DNA of 45,187 bases from Bacteroidales bacterium (GTDB lineage: Bacteria > Bacteroidota > Bacteroidia > Bacteroidales > JAADJA01). Position numbers and translations under genes: made by a program. The DNA lies in assembly GCA_016933115.1 (NCBI GenBank), contig JAFGBL010000281.1, forward strand, positions 1 through 45,187, read 5' to 3'. Within the stretch, counting starts at the first letter, position 1. Each line of letters starts with the position of its first letter. The notes beneath the pieces were generated by a model. The model made no database searches. It was not told the DNA's origin and worked only from the letters and a program-made list of their open reading frames with translations. This document shows, in pieces, positions 24,094 to 32,681 of the stretch.

Positions 24094-25362
24094 ATGGCAC
24101 AAATACCACTTGCGGAAATATTGAGGCCACAATCGCTGGATGAGTACATCGGGCAGGAACATATTGTTGGCAAGGGCGCTATATTGAGCCGCGCGATTGA
24201 AAACGGAAACATTCCCTCCCTTATCTTTTGGGGTCCACCGGGAGTTGGAAAAACGACCCTGGCTTTCATTATTTCCAGGCAACTGATCAGGCCATTTTAC
24301 ACGTTGAGCGCCGTTAGTTCAGGTGTTAAGGATGTCAGGAATGTAATTTCGGAAGCGCGGGAAAAAGGAGGTGGAGCCATCCTGTTCATCGATGAAATTC
24401 ACCGTTTCAACAAATCGCAGCAGGATTCATTGTTGAGTGCCGTCGAAAAAGGGATCATCACCCTCATCGGGGCTACGACCGAAAACCCGTCTTTCGAGGT
24501 GATCTCTCCCCTGCTATCCCGCTGCCAGGTTTATATTCTGAAAGAACTCTCAAAAGATCATTTGCTGGAACTCCTTGAAAGAGGGAAAAAGGAACTTGAA
24601 CAAGAACTGAAGGTCACTATTACCATCAATGAAAATGAAGCATTGCTGAGGATTTCCGGAGGCGATGCCCGTAAATTGCTGAATGCCCTTGAACTGGTCG
24701 TCCATTCCGAAAAAGACCAAAAGGAAGTAAAGATCAACAATGACCTTGTTCAGGAAGTTATCCAAAAAAGCCTCGCCATTTATGATAAGTCCGGTGAAAT
24801 GCATTACGACATCATTTCGGCTTTTATAAAATCCCTGCGTGGTAGCGATCCCAATGCAGCCATTTACTGGCTGGCACGTATGGTTGAAGCCGGTGAAGAT
24901 CCCAAGTTCATTGCCCGCCGCATGCTGATCCTCGCTTCGGAGGATATCGGCAATGCCAATCCAACGGCGCTTGTGCTGGCTCAAAGTTGTTTTAATGCTG
25001 TGAACGTGATCGGATATCCCGAATGCAGGATCATACTATCCCAAACGGCGACTTACCTGGCTTCATCTCCCAAAAGCAATGCTTCTTATTTGGCAATCGA
25101 TGATGCACTTACTGAGGTCAGGAAATCGGGCAACCTGCCTGTTCCGCTCCATATCCGTAATGCTCCTACCCGGCTAATGAAAGACATCGGATATGGAAAA
25201 GACTACAAATACGCCCACAATTACCAAAATAATTTTACCGACCAAGAGTTTTTACCGGATAAAATCAGCGGGAAAAAGTTTTATGACCCAGGAAATAATC
25301 CGCGCGAAACCGAGATCAGGAACCGGTTGAAAGCATTTTGGAAAAACAAATACAATTATTAG
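24094..25362 (+). CDS. rarA: Replication-associated recombination protein A (AAA+ ATPase)
   Basis: 422 residues, the normal length. The Walker A motif is GPPGVGKT (47-54), Walker B is ILFIDEIHR (97-105), and the sensor 1 segment is GATTENPSFEV. The C-terminal MgsA-type domain has RGSDPNAAIYWLARM and ASEDIGNANPTAL. RarA (MgsA) is a homotetrameric clamp-loader-like ATPase that acts at stalled replication forks. It overlaps no gene, follows the conserved unknown protein by 10 bp and precedes a small envelope protein by 3 bp, so the three probably share a transcript. Confidence 0.95.
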   Translation: MAQIPLAEILRPQSLDEYIGQEHIVGKGAILSRAIENGNIPSLIFWGPPGVGKTTLAFIISRQLIRPFYTLSAVSSGVKDVRNVISEAREKGGGAILFIDEIHRFNKSQQDSLLSAVEKGIITLIGATTENPSFEVISPLLSRCQVYILKELSKDHLLELLERGKKELEQELKVTITINENEALLRISGGDARKLLNALELVVHSEKDQKEVKINNDLVQEVIQKSLAIYDKSGEMHYDIISAFIKSLRGSDPNAAIYWLARMVEAGEDPKFIARRMLILASEDIGNANPTALVLAQSCFNAVNVIGYPECRIILSQTATYLASSPKSNASYLAIDDALTEVRKSGNLPVPLHIRNAPTRLMKDIGYGKDYKYAHNYQNNFTDQEFLPDKISGKKFYDPGNNPRETEIRNRLKAFWKNKYNY

Positions 25363-25365
25363 GAC

Positions 25366-25968
25366 ATGGCAAAAAACCTGTTTTATATCATCTGCCTTTT
25401 GTTGATTTCGGCCAAGTGTGCTCACGTAGAAAGAATCGAAGGTGTCCGGTTTTCGGATGCGTATAATTCCTGCAGCGACGAATCCTATGATTTCGGGGAG
25501 ATCATTACCATCGGCGACCCAGGTGATAAATTCATGATCAGCCTGCCTTACGAATGGGTTATACAGGAAACCTATTCCGATACTTTGTACGGGATGATCG
25601 CAACTAACCACTACGAATCAAGGGCTCAACCGGAAACATTTATGCTGATCTCGGTCACCGGATATCAAACTGCCGATTCTTTAATGGCTTATTTTAAGAA
25701 GGAAGTAAATGCGTTCAAAAAAGACCGCAAGATGCGCATTGAAGAAGCCGGAAGAATTACCATCAAGGATCAGCCGGGTTTGTGGCTCAAGTTTAAAAGC
25801 AAGGAATCGGGTGTGGATGTGATGAGCGTGGTTGTGTATTTAAAAAATCCTGAAAAGGATGAAATCTACCTGATCCAGACTTCAGTTTATTTATCTGATA
25901 ACTATATGAATAAATTGTGTTACCTGAAGCGGTTGGTCACTTCGTTCGAAATCGTCGGGCTGGAGTAA
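25366..25968 (+). CDS. Small secreted or lipid-anchored protein, PsbP-like?
   Basis: 200 residues; function unknown. The start MAKNLFYIICLLLISAKC looks like a signal peptide, with a Cys at 18 whose preceding Lys makes the lipobox non-standard. The mature part contains a Cys pair and the stretch DKFMISLPYEWVIQETY, then QPETFMLISVTGY and ITIKDQPGLWLKFKSKESG. This pattern of a short strand after LPYEW is typical of small PsbP/Mog1-like secreted proteins. It starts 3 bp after rarA, which suggests transcriptional coupling and not a shared task. Confidence 0.65.
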   Translation: MAKNLFYIICLLLISAKCAHVERIEGVRFSDAYNSCSDESYDFGEIITIGDPGDKFMISLPYEWVIQETYSDTLYGMIATNHYESRAQPETFMLISVTGYQTADSLMAYFKKEVNAFKKDRKMRIEEAGRITIKDQPGLWLKFKSKESGVDVMSVVVYLKNPEKDEIYLIQTSVYLSDNYMNKLCYLKRLVTSFEIVGLE

Positions 25969-25986
25969 TTTATAAATCAAAATCCT

Positions 25987-25994
25987 TATTTTTG
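25987..25994 (+). promoter_or_regulatory. Promoter -7 element of kdsA
   Basis: TATTTTTG, a perfect TAnnTTTG, lies 38 bp upstream of the kdsA ATG. Confidence 0.6.
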
Positions 25995-26032
25995 TACTGT
26001 CGGGTTTTTTAATCCCGGCTTGAATTGAAAAG

Positions 26033-26848
26033 ATGATGAACTTCAATATATCTGAATTAGACCATACAGGATCGGGAAATTTTTTACTGATCGCCGGCCC
26101 TTGTGTGATTGAAAATGAAACCATGCCGTTTGAAATTGCCGGCCAGATTAAATCCCTTACCGACCGATTGAAAATTCCTTTTGTTTTTAAAGCATCATAC
26201 AAAAAGGCCAACCGTTCAAAAATCGACTCTTTCACCGGTATTGGCGACCTGAAAGGGCTTTCGATCCTCAAAGAGGTAAGGGAGCAACTGAAGATACCGG
26301 TTCTTACCGATGTGCATTCTGCTGAGGAAGCCGAACGGGCCGCCGATTATATTGACGTCATCCAGATTCCTGCTTTTTTGTGCAGGCAAACAGACATCCT
26401 GTTGGCAGCCGCACATACCGGCAAAGTGGTCAATATTAAAAAAGGGCAATTCCTTTCTCCCGAAGCGATGATTTTTGCAGTGGATAAGGTTCGGGAAAGC
26501 GGAAATGATAAGGTTTGGATCACTGAAAGGGGAACTACTTTCGGCTACCAGGACCTGGTGGTCGATTACCGCGGAATCCCTTTGATGCAGGAAATGAATG
26601 CTCCGGTGATCCTGGATTGCACGCATTCGTTGCAGCAACCCAACCAATCCGGTGGGGTTACCGGTGGACGCCCACAACTTATCGGAACCATTGCAAAGGC
26701 AGGCATAGCCGTTGGTGTGGACGGCATTTTTATCGAGACCCATCCCGACCCTTCCAACGCCAAATCCGACGGCGCCAACATGCTCCGGCTCGACCTTTTG
26801 GAACCCTTGCTCGAAAAGCTGATCCGAATTCGCAAAGCCATTCAATGA
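26033..26848 (+). CDS. kdsA: 3-deoxy-8-phosphooctulonate synthase (KDO-8-phosphate synthase)
   Basis: 271 residues, close to the family's usual 280. Motifs are LIAGPCVIENE (about 17-27), FKASYKKANRSKIDSFTGIG (48-67, the phosphoenolpyruvate and arabinose-5-phosphate site), VLTDVHS, and IQIPAFLCRQTDIL (112-125). A Cys precedes VIENE. HSLQQPNQSGGVTGG and IFIETHPDPSNAKSDG carry other active-site loops. The Cys-rich and Cys-less forms of the enzyme are distinguished by a metal-ligand Cys in the GPC loop, which is present here. It makes Kdo-8-phosphate for lipopolysaccharide in the cytoplasm. It is monocistronic by spacing. Confidence 0.95.
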   Translation: MMNFNISELDHTGSGNFLLIAGPCVIENETMPFEIAGQIKSLTDRLKIPFVFKASYKKANRSKIDSFTGIGDLKGLSILKEVREQLKIPVLTDVHSAEEAERAADYIDVIQIPAFLCRQTDILLAAAHTGKVVNIKKGQFLSPEAMIFAVDKVRESGNDKVWITERGTTFGYQDLVVDYRGIPLMQEMNAPVILDCTHSLQQPNQSGGVTGGRPQLIGTIAKAGIAVGVDGIFIETHPDPSNAKSDGANMLRLDLLEPLLEKLIRIRKAIQ

Positions 26849-26882
26849 TCAAATAAAATATTGTTTATCGAAAATTAGAATC

Positions 26883-27188
26883 ATGACTGAAAATACACAA
26901 GACAAAACCGTCGCCATTTTAAGCTATATCACCATTATCGGCTGGATCGTAGCACTGGTGTTGCATGGAAATAACCGCACTGGACTGGGTGCATTTCACC
27001 TGCGGCAATCGCTTGGGCTGTTCCTCACCATGTTTATCCTGGCCTGGCTACCTATAGTAGGATGGGTACTGAATATCATTGTGTTCACCTTCCTTATTGT
27101 CGGACTGATCTATGCTGTGCAGGGTGAAAAACGGACTGTTCCTCTGCTGGGGGATTTTTACCAGAATATTTTCAGTGGGATCAACTGA
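26883..27188 (+). CDS. Small membrane protein, DUF4870/Tic20-like
   Basis: 101 residues with three hydrophobic helices (about residues 10-28, 41-60 and 62-83). The pattern of an N-terminal TVAILSYITIIGWIVAL, HLRQSLGLFL before the second helix and VLNIIVFTFLIVGLIYAVQGEKR after it matches the Tic20-like/DUF4870 small integral membrane family. It is in the inner membrane; function unknown. It follows kdsA by 34 bp and ends head-to-head against the convergent DUF4831 gene. Confidence 0.75.
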   Translation: MTENTQDKTVAILSYITIIGWIVALVLHGNNRTGLGAFHLRQSLGLFLTMFILAWLPIVGWVLNIIVFTFLIVGLIYAVQGEKRTVPLLGDFYQNIFSGIN

Positions 27189-28364
27189 TCATTCGATCAC
27201 CAGCTTGCTGACCGCACCTGTTTCGGGGTGAAACTGAGCCACTGTGATCATTGATGGCAGGTAGGAAACCGAACCGTACTGACAAATTGGGATCAGTTTT
27301 TCCACTTTAAGATCGTTTCCGATGCTGATGCTTACCAATGTACTTTGTGGTATCCGGTAGTAGAATCCCCTGCCCGATTTGGAGGATTGCTCCCTGCTTG
27401 CCGTTAGCTTGGAAATATTTTCGGTGTTGCCCATTCTTTCGATGTGAATGGAAATTTTCTCACCTCCTGCCGCATTGGCCTCCTTGACCCCAGTCCGGTC
27501 CGAAAAAACAAAAACAGGTACTTGATTGGGCTGCTCTTCCGGGTCGGGTATTACCGTAAAGGTATAAGTCAATTCCTTTTCAATGGAGATACCGGTGAAA
27601 AGCGAAAGATACTCTTTTTCCAGCTTTTTCATCTCCTTGTCCATATATGTGATGCTACTTCCCTCGTAGGCCACTTCCTGGTATCCCGTGAGCAGGTTAA
27701 AGCGGCTCTCCCTGATCTTGCTGATCATATTGGCAGCCTCCACTGCTTTTTGTTCGGTACTTTTCTCTACCCACTTGCGCTCAAGATGGACTTTCTCCAC
27801 CCTCACCGTATCCACAACCACAAGCTGAATGATGGTATCATAGGTTTCATAAAGGTTGGATTCGGCAAAGTAATTGAACAGGTTTTTATCCTGTCCTGTT
27901 GAAGCGATGGTTTTATCGCGGAACTCATTAAAATCGGCGGCAGGTATACCGCCATTCAATCCCAGCATCAGGCCCGAGCCCGACATGGAAAAGATTACCG
28001 CTTTATTTTCCTTGATGGCCTTTTCATCGATCTCGGCGAAATAATAGTTATCCGGGTCGGGGACTGCTATGGAATTTAATTTCAGATCGGTGATGGAATA
28101 ATCGTTGTAATCGTTGGTGATCACCCCCTCCAGGTCGAGGTATTTGCTGGCATACTCAGCGTAGGGGCCCGCATAGTATTCGGTTTTTTTCACTTTCAGG
28201 TCAACCCTGATGGCTGTTAAGGGCAAAGCATAAAATACACCCTGTTTGTCGGTGAGGGAAAGATCGGGTTTTACCTTTTGAACAATGATTTGGGCCTGAA
28301 GAAAGAATCCGCAAAGGATGACCGTAAATAGCAGCAAGTATCTGATTAAAAACTTTTGATCCAT
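27189..28364 (-). CDS. DUF4831 family protein
   Basis: 391 residues beginning with a signal peptide (FLIRYLLLFTVILCGFFLQAQ). The mature start GVFYALPLTAIRVDLKVKKT, followed by YYAGPYAEYASKYL and DYNDYSITDLKL, is the family's recognisable N-terminus. A long beta-rich domain and a short coiled-coil-like helix (TEQKAVEAANMISKIRESRFN) follow. It is a secreted or periplasmic protein of unknown function found in many Bacteroidota. It begins exactly where the Tic20-like gene ends (convergent), and its -7 element is at 28389-28396. Confidence 0.85.
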   Translation of the reverse strand: MDQKFLIRYLLLFTVILCGFFLQAQIIVQKVKPDLSLTDKQGVFYALPLTAIRVDLKVKKTEYYAGPYAEYASKYLDLEGVITNDYNDYSITDLKLNSIAVPDPDNYYFAEIDEKAIKENKAVIFSMSGSGLMLGLNGGIPAADFNEFRDKTIASTGQDKNLFNYFAESNLYETYDTIIQLVVVDTVRVEKVHLERKWVEKSTEQKAVEAANMISKIRESRFNLLTGYQEVAYEGSSITYMDKEMKKLEKEYLSLFTGISIEKELTYTFTVIPDPEEQPNQVPVFVFSDRTGVKEANAAGGEKISIHIERMGNTENISKLTASREQSSKSGRGFYYRIPQSTLVSISIGNDLKVEKLIPICQYGSVSYLPSMITVAQFHPETGAVSKLVIE

Positions 28365-28388
28365 GTTGAGTTGTTATGAATAATGATT

Positions 28389-28396
28389 CAAAATTA
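28389..28396 (-). promoter_or_regulatory. Promoter -7 element of the DUF4831 gene
   Basis: The plus strand reads CAAAATTA, giving TAATTTTG on the minus strand, a perfect TAnnTTTG, 24 bp upstream of the DUF4831 ATG at 28364. Confidence 0.55.
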
Positions 28397-28440
28397 CATT
28401 ATTTTTTAATGGAAGCCTTTTATTCAGTATCGTTTATTGT

Positions 28441-28448
28441 TATATTTG
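28441..28448 (+). promoter_or_regulatory. Promoter -7 element of the zinc-ribbon gene
   Basis: TATATTTG is a perfect TAnnTTTG. It lies 42 bp upstream of the ATG at 28491 and inside the longer TTG-started frame (28437), so it decides the start. Confidence 0.6.
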
Positions 28449-28490
28449 TGTTGGAAAATCAAAAACCCCAAAATTCAAAACATCAATATT

Positions 28491-28895
28491 ATGGACAACC
28501 GGTTTTTATGCCCCCATTGCCGATCCGACCTGAAAGTGGGCGATCATATTGTTTTTGCAGCCACCAACCGATTCGGGAGAAAGGGAGTGCTGATGCTCAG
28601 TCCTGAATTGGGCAATTATACCATCCTGCATGACGAACATTTCAAATACAAACCAGGAGAACACCTTGATTTTTATTGCCCTGTATGCCACGGCAACCTG
28701 GCCATACCGCATGTAAGCAAGGAACTGGCAGAAGTGCTGATGGTCGACGATGAAGGCGTGGAATACCGGATTATATTTTCTGAAATAGCCGGGAAAAAAG
28801 TGACCATACAGGTGAAGGACGACCAGATGGTGAAGGTATTTGGTGAGGATGCCGATTCCTATACCAATTTCTGGGGTATAGGGCCGAGGTATTGA
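28491..28895 (+). CDS. Small zinc-ribbon protein
   Basis: 134 residues from the ATG at 28491; the longer frame opens at a TTG upstream of the promoter. Two CxxC pairs, CPHC (residues 7-10) and CPVC near residue 63, could bind one zinc between them, as in rubredoxin-like ribbons. The middle segment is FGRKGVLMLSPELGNYTI, and the C-terminal half is short-strand beta with an acidic IGPRY end. No enzyme motif is seen. It is probably cytoplasmic and conserved in Bacteroidota; function unknown. Confidence 0.75.
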   Translation: MDNRFLCPHCRSDLKVGDHIVFAATNRFGRKGVLMLSPELGNYTILHDEHFKYKPGEHLDFYCPVCHGNLAIPHVSKELAEVLMVDDEGVEYRIIFSEIAGKKVTIQVKDDQMVKVFGEDADSYTNFWGIGPRY

Positions 28896-28945
28896 TTTCA
28901 ATTTTTTATAATTAAAAGATGTCCATAAAATTATAGAAAACGAAT

Positions 28946-29584
28946 ATGAAAAGAAATTACATTATATTTTTAATATTTGCTGTTTCTCTTCAATCACAAG
29001 TTTTTCCGCAAGATTATAGAGACCAGTTTGTTGGAAAATACAATTGTAGTATTCATCATTTTGAAGGAAATAGCTCCTATTGGTATAACGGAGAAATTTT
29101 TATTAATAAATCGGATTCTGACTCCTCTGAAATAATAATCACAAGAGAAACAAACATCAATAGAATTGCTACTGTTGACACAAATGGGAATTTCATCGTT
29201 TATCAAAATCCTTATGGTGAATGGGGGAATTTTATTACAGAATTTGATAGCATATATTATTTTGTAAATCATGGGAGTCCTATGGGATTGTATGATTACT
29301 ATTATGGGAAAAAGGAAAATGAATTAGGAAATGAAACATTTACCGTTGAAAATTCTTTTCTATTATATCCAAACCCAACAAGCGGTATTTTTAAAATAGA
29401 ACCATCAGAAATAATTGAAGAACTATATATAGAGATTCTAAACCTGCAGGGACAAACCGTCTATTCAAAACAAAACATCGCTAATGACTTTGTATTTGAT
29501 ATTTCTGGGTTGGATAACGGGATTTATATTTCAATAATAAAGTCTAACTGCGGGTGTGTTGTTCAAAAGATAATTAAGCAATAA
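28946..29584 (+). CDS. Short T9SS-secreted protein
   Basis: 212 residues. A signal peptide (IIFLIFAVSLQSQVFPQ) precedes a beta-rich region with DYRDQFVGKYNCSIHHFEG near its start. The last about 75 residues are a type A T9SS sorting domain: LLYPNPTSGIFKIE, then LNLQGQTV, then ISGLDNGIYISIIK and a basic KIIKQ end. An unusual NCGC sits in the last strand. The gene is noticeably more AT-rich than its neighbours, which suggests recent acquisition. It follows the zinc-ribbon gene by 50 bp with no recognised promoter. Confidence 0.85.
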   Translation: MKRNYIIFLIFAVSLQSQVFPQDYRDQFVGKYNCSIHHFEGNSSYWYNGEIFINKSDSDSSEIIITRETNINRIATVDTNGNFIVYQNPYGEWGNFITEFDSIYYFVNHGSPMGLYDYYYGKKENELGNETFTVENSFLLYPNPTSGIFKIEPSEIIEELYIEILNLQGQTVYSKQNIANDFVFDISGLDNGIYISIIKSNCGCVVQKIIKQ

Positions 29585-29873
29585 CAGAAGTATTAGAGTA
29601 AAACTGAAAATTTAATTTATGCTTTCGATGCTCTATCAAGCATTCGATAAAAATAATTGTATGTGGATCAATACAAAAGCAGCCTTACCAATTTGCTAAA
29701 TCAGCCCCCAGAATTTATTATTTTTAAGTATCTTTAATCCGCCAAATTATAATTTGTATAATGAACTATAGTAAAAAATTGCAATGACTTTATAATAACA
29801 GGGATACATCGATTCATTGTCCCGACTGAAAAATTTATATTAATTTTAGACTTGAACTTTCAATTTTAACGCA

Positions 29874-30284
29874 ATGGAAACTAAAAATAATTATAATCCC
29901 GTTGTCCATTTTGAAATGCCCTATGACAACAAAAACCGCATGTCTGATTTTTACACCAATGCTTTCGGCTGGAAAATGCAAATGTTGGGTGAAGAAATGG
30001 GCCATTACGTGGTAGCTCACACAGCCGAAACAGATGAAAACAACATGGTGAAGACCCCCGGCACGATAAACGGCGGTTTTTTCCCGATAAAACCCGGCGA
30101 TCCGCCTCAATATCCTTCGCTTGTAATTGCTGTAGACGATATTAAAAAAGCCATGAAAAAAATCACCGATGCGGGAGGCAAGCTATTGGGCGAGCCAATG
30201 GAGATTCCGGGCATTGGAAAATACATTTCATTCATCGACACAGAGGGGAACAGACTTAGTATTTTACAACCCTTGAATATGTGA
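29874..30284 (+). CDS. VOC-family (glyoxalase/bleomycin-resistance fold) protein
   Basis: 136 residues. The vicinal-oxygen-chelate fold is recognised by the opening VVHFEMPYDN, the FYTNAFGWKM turn (where these proteins usually have FY-x-x-x-FGW), GGFFPIKPGD, LVIAVDDIKKAMKKI, AGGKLLGEPMEIPGIGKYISFIDTEGN and an LSIL end. Members bind small molecules or catalyse dioxygenation and epoxide opening, using a His/Glu metal site; His13 and Glu130-region residues are candidates. The two-module fold is complete, but the substrate is unknown. It is isolated, with a 289-bp AT-rich spacer upstream containing nothing recognised. Confidence 0.82.
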   Translation: METKNNYNPVVHFEMPYDNKNRMSDFYTNAFGWKMQMLGEEMGHYVVAHTAETDENNMVKTPGTINGGFFPIKPGDPPQYPSLVIAVDDIKKAMKKITDAGGKLLGEPMEIPGIGKYISFIDTEGNRLSILQPLNM

Positions 30285-30338
30285 ATCCATAATTAATGCA
30301 TAAACCAATCAATCATTAGCAATAATAACTGCAAAGTC

Positions 30339-31316
30339 ATGAAAATTATAGATTGTACTTTGCTCCTATATCTGAGCATAGAGACCTCAATTGTTTTCAG
30401 TCAACAGCCTGTTTACTATCTTTACCCGCAAACCTATGATTTTCTTCCCGATATTGAATCGCCAGGAGTATTTCAGGATAGTATTGAAACTATTACAATT
30501 CTGACCAAAGAGGGGAAATATGGTATTGCTCCGGTAACCGTGGAAAACGGGAAACCCCTTTATTACAGCTATAAGCTTGGAGCCTTTATGGGCAAAGATA
30601 ACCAAATGCATTGTTCAGCTGATTTTCCCGAACTGGCAAAAACCGGACTACTTTCTGAGGAACATCTGAACAAAAAGGATTTTATCACCGGTATCCCTAT
30701 TGATGTGATCAATTGTACAGCCCGGCCGAATGGCTATTCCTTTTCAGGGTTTATTGCCGAAGATGAAGATATCATTTCCGTTCTGAAAAGTGATAATCAA
30801 TTGGTCAAAACCCTGGGATTTAAACATCATCAGATGGCAAAACCGCTTTTTCATGTCTGGAACCTGATACTGAAAGAAATTGAGTTGGGAAAATGGGGAG
30901 CACGTTTTTATGACAACATCAAATCCTTTTATTACAATGGCAACTTAATAAAATTTGAGACCAGCGGCTCAAAGGGTTGGCAAATATCAATATTCTTCGA
31001 TGAAGTTGAAGGAAGGTATAACATCCATACCAGCAGGGAACTGACCCATAATGAAATGCAGTATTTATCAGAAAAATATTTATTCCTCAACGATGATGAA
31101 ATGAATCAATTAAAAGACAAATTGTCCAGACTGGATTTCAGTGAAATGCTCCCCTACTACATCATGAAATACGGTTTTTATGAGGGACATACTGATTACC
31201 GCTGCGATCCGGTTGCCATTGCCTTTATTTTTGGGCTAAAAAGCCTGCAAGAGATTGATGACGCCCTGCAAGGCAATTTGTATCAATCCCTTATTGATCA
31301 TTATACATCCGAATAA
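30339..31316 (+). CDS. Hypothetical secreted protein
   Basis: 325 residues; not recognised. A hydrophobic start with an SQQ cleavage region (LLLYLSIETSIVFSQQ) suggests export. The mature part opens with YYLYPQTYDFLPDIESPGV. A mid-region GFKHHQMAKPLFHVWNLIL and a long NGNLIKFETSGSKGWQISIFF strand pair follow, and the protein ends in helix DHYTSE. No T9SS domain or catalytic motif is visible. It follows the VOC gene by 54 bp on the same strand but shares no obvious task. Confidence 0.6.
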   Translation: MKIIDCTLLLYLSIETSIVFSQQPVYYLYPQTYDFLPDIESPGVFQDSIETITILTKEGKYGIAPVTVENGKPLYYSYKLGAFMGKDNQMHCSADFPELAKTGLLSEEHLNKKDFITGIPIDVINCTARPNGYSFSGFIAEDEDIISVLKSDNQLVKTLGFKHHQMAKPLFHVWNLILKEIELGKWGARFYDNIKSFYYNGNLIKFETSGSKGWQISIFFDEVEGRYNIHTSRELTHNEMQYLSEKYLFLNDDEMNQLKDKLSRLDFSEMLPYYIMKYGFYEGHTDYRCDPVAIAFIFGLKSLQEIDDALQGNLYQSLIDHYTSE

Positions 31317-31519
31317 GGAAATTCACATTTACTGAAATAAGTCAAGGCGCTGGCCTGGGTATAGAAGCATTTTACCTTAGACCCTTAATTAAAATAAAGT
31401 GATAAAATATTCATTTCTTTTTTTGTAAATTTATCCCGTCTTGAGGCTATTTTTTTTATAAACGAAACTTAACCTTTGCAATCTTTAATATCATTTATCA
31501 ACACTTTAAACCGAACGAT

Positions 31520-32116
31520 ATGAAAAAGCTTTCAATTTTTATTTCCTGCTTGCTTTTGATAATTTTATCCTGTTCATTTGCACAGGAAGCGACTGGTCAG
31601 GATAATAAAGTTGTAAAACCCGCCCTGCTGGTGATCGATATCCAGAATGCCTACCTTGATATGATCCCGGCGCAGGATAAGGAGATCGGCTTGTATCTGA
31701 TCAACGCCCTTATTGAAGTGTTCCGAAGCAATGGGTTTCCAATTATCCGGGTTTACCACTATAGCGAGGAATACGGGCCAAAACAGGATACGGAAGAATT
31801 TGAATTCCCATCTTCGGTAAAGATTGAACCGGGTGATCCCAAAATAGTCAAGACTTACCCTGATGGATTCAACAAAACCGAATTGGACCGGATACTCAGG
31901 GAAACAGGCAGCAACACCGTATTCCTGACCGGATTGAGCGCTGTGGGTTGCGTATTGGCCACCTGGATTGGTGCTCATAACCACGACTATACTGCATTTA
32001 TGGTAAAGGATGCAATTATGAGCCACAATTCCGGATTTACCGATCAGGCTGAAAATATGTTCGATGCCGTCTCCTATGAGGTGGTTAAACTGATGGTCAA
32101 CAGCGCTTCAAATTGA
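31520..32116 (+). CDS. Exported isochorismatase-family cysteine hydrolase
   Basis: 198 residues. The N-terminus (FISCLLLIILSC) is a signal peptide with a likely lipobox Cys18. The cysteine-hydrolase triad is visible: Asp40 in LVIDIQNAY, Lys111 in VKTYPDGF and Cys144 in LSAVGCVLAT. The preceding HSxxxG-type strand and the Cys in a V-G-C turn match isochorismatase/nicotinamidase relatives. Being exported is unusual, since most family members are cytoplasmic. Substrates could be amides or isochorismate-like compounds; the exact one is not known. No genes of a matching pathway are adjacent. Confidence 0.85.
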   Translation: MKKLSIFISCLLLIILSCSFAQEATGQDNKVVKPALLVIDIQNAYLDMIPAQDKEIGLYLINALIEVFRSNGFPIIRVYHYSEEYGPKQDTEEFEFPSSVKIEPGDPKIVKTYPDGFNKTELDRILRETGSNTVFLTGLSAVGCVLATWIGAHNHDYTAFMVKDAIMSHNSGFTDQAENMFDAVSYEVVKLMVNSASN

Positions 32117-32178
32117 TTGAAGCCGTGGGATACATTAAGTAAATTTCACTAAATTGCTAATTAAATAATAAGAAAATC

Positions 32179-32601
32179 ATGAACACTATTTTTCGAAATA
32201 TTACAGCGATCGTTGCCGGGGCAATAACCGGGGGAATAGTTAACATGGGAATAATAACGATCAGCAGTTCCATCATCCCGCCGCCGGAGGGCGTAGATGT
32301 TACCAGTATGGAAAGCCTGAAGGCATCCATGCATTTGTTCGAACCCCGGCATTTTATCATGCCTTTTCTGGCGCACGCACTTGGTGCCTTCGTTGGAGCC
32401 TTTATTGCCTACATGATCGCTGCGAACCGCAAAATAACGTTTGCATTGATTATCGGGGGCCTTTTCCTCATCGGGGGAATCATGAATGTTTTTTTACTGC
32501 CTGCTCCGGCATGGTTTATTATTTTAGACCTGGTAGCAGCCTATCTGCCTATGGCCTGGATCGGTGGCAAACTGGCAGGGAGTTTTTCAAGATCCGAATA
32601 A
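32179..32601 (+). CDS. Small integral membrane protein
   Basis: 140 residues with four predicted transmembrane helices (about 5-30, 60-82, 87-108 and 113-133). A charged loop with PPPEGVDVTSMESLKASMHLFEP separates helices 1 and 2; the short loops and the GAFVGAFIAYM and GGKLAGSF glycine patterns suggest packed helices. I recognise similar proteins in other Bacteroidota but no named function. It is in the inner membrane, 62 bp after the isochorismatase-like gene. Confidence 0.72.
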   Translation: MNTIFRNITAIVAGAITGGIVNMGIITISSSIIPPPEGVDVTSMESLKASMHLFEPRHFIMPFLAHALGAFVGAFIAYMIAANRKITFALIIGGLFLIGGIMNVFLLPAPAWFIILDLVAAYLPMAWIGGKLAGSFSRSE

Positions 32602-32681
32602 TTATTAATACCAGTGAAAACATTAATTTCACTCAGGCATTGGTAATTTTTATGTTAGAAAATTATTATCATTGTATGCAT

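Noticed and set aside
32511..32681. Upstream extension of the first LVIVD protein
   Set aside because: The extension overlaps the preceding membrane-protein gene, and a good signal peptide begins at the ATG at 32682.
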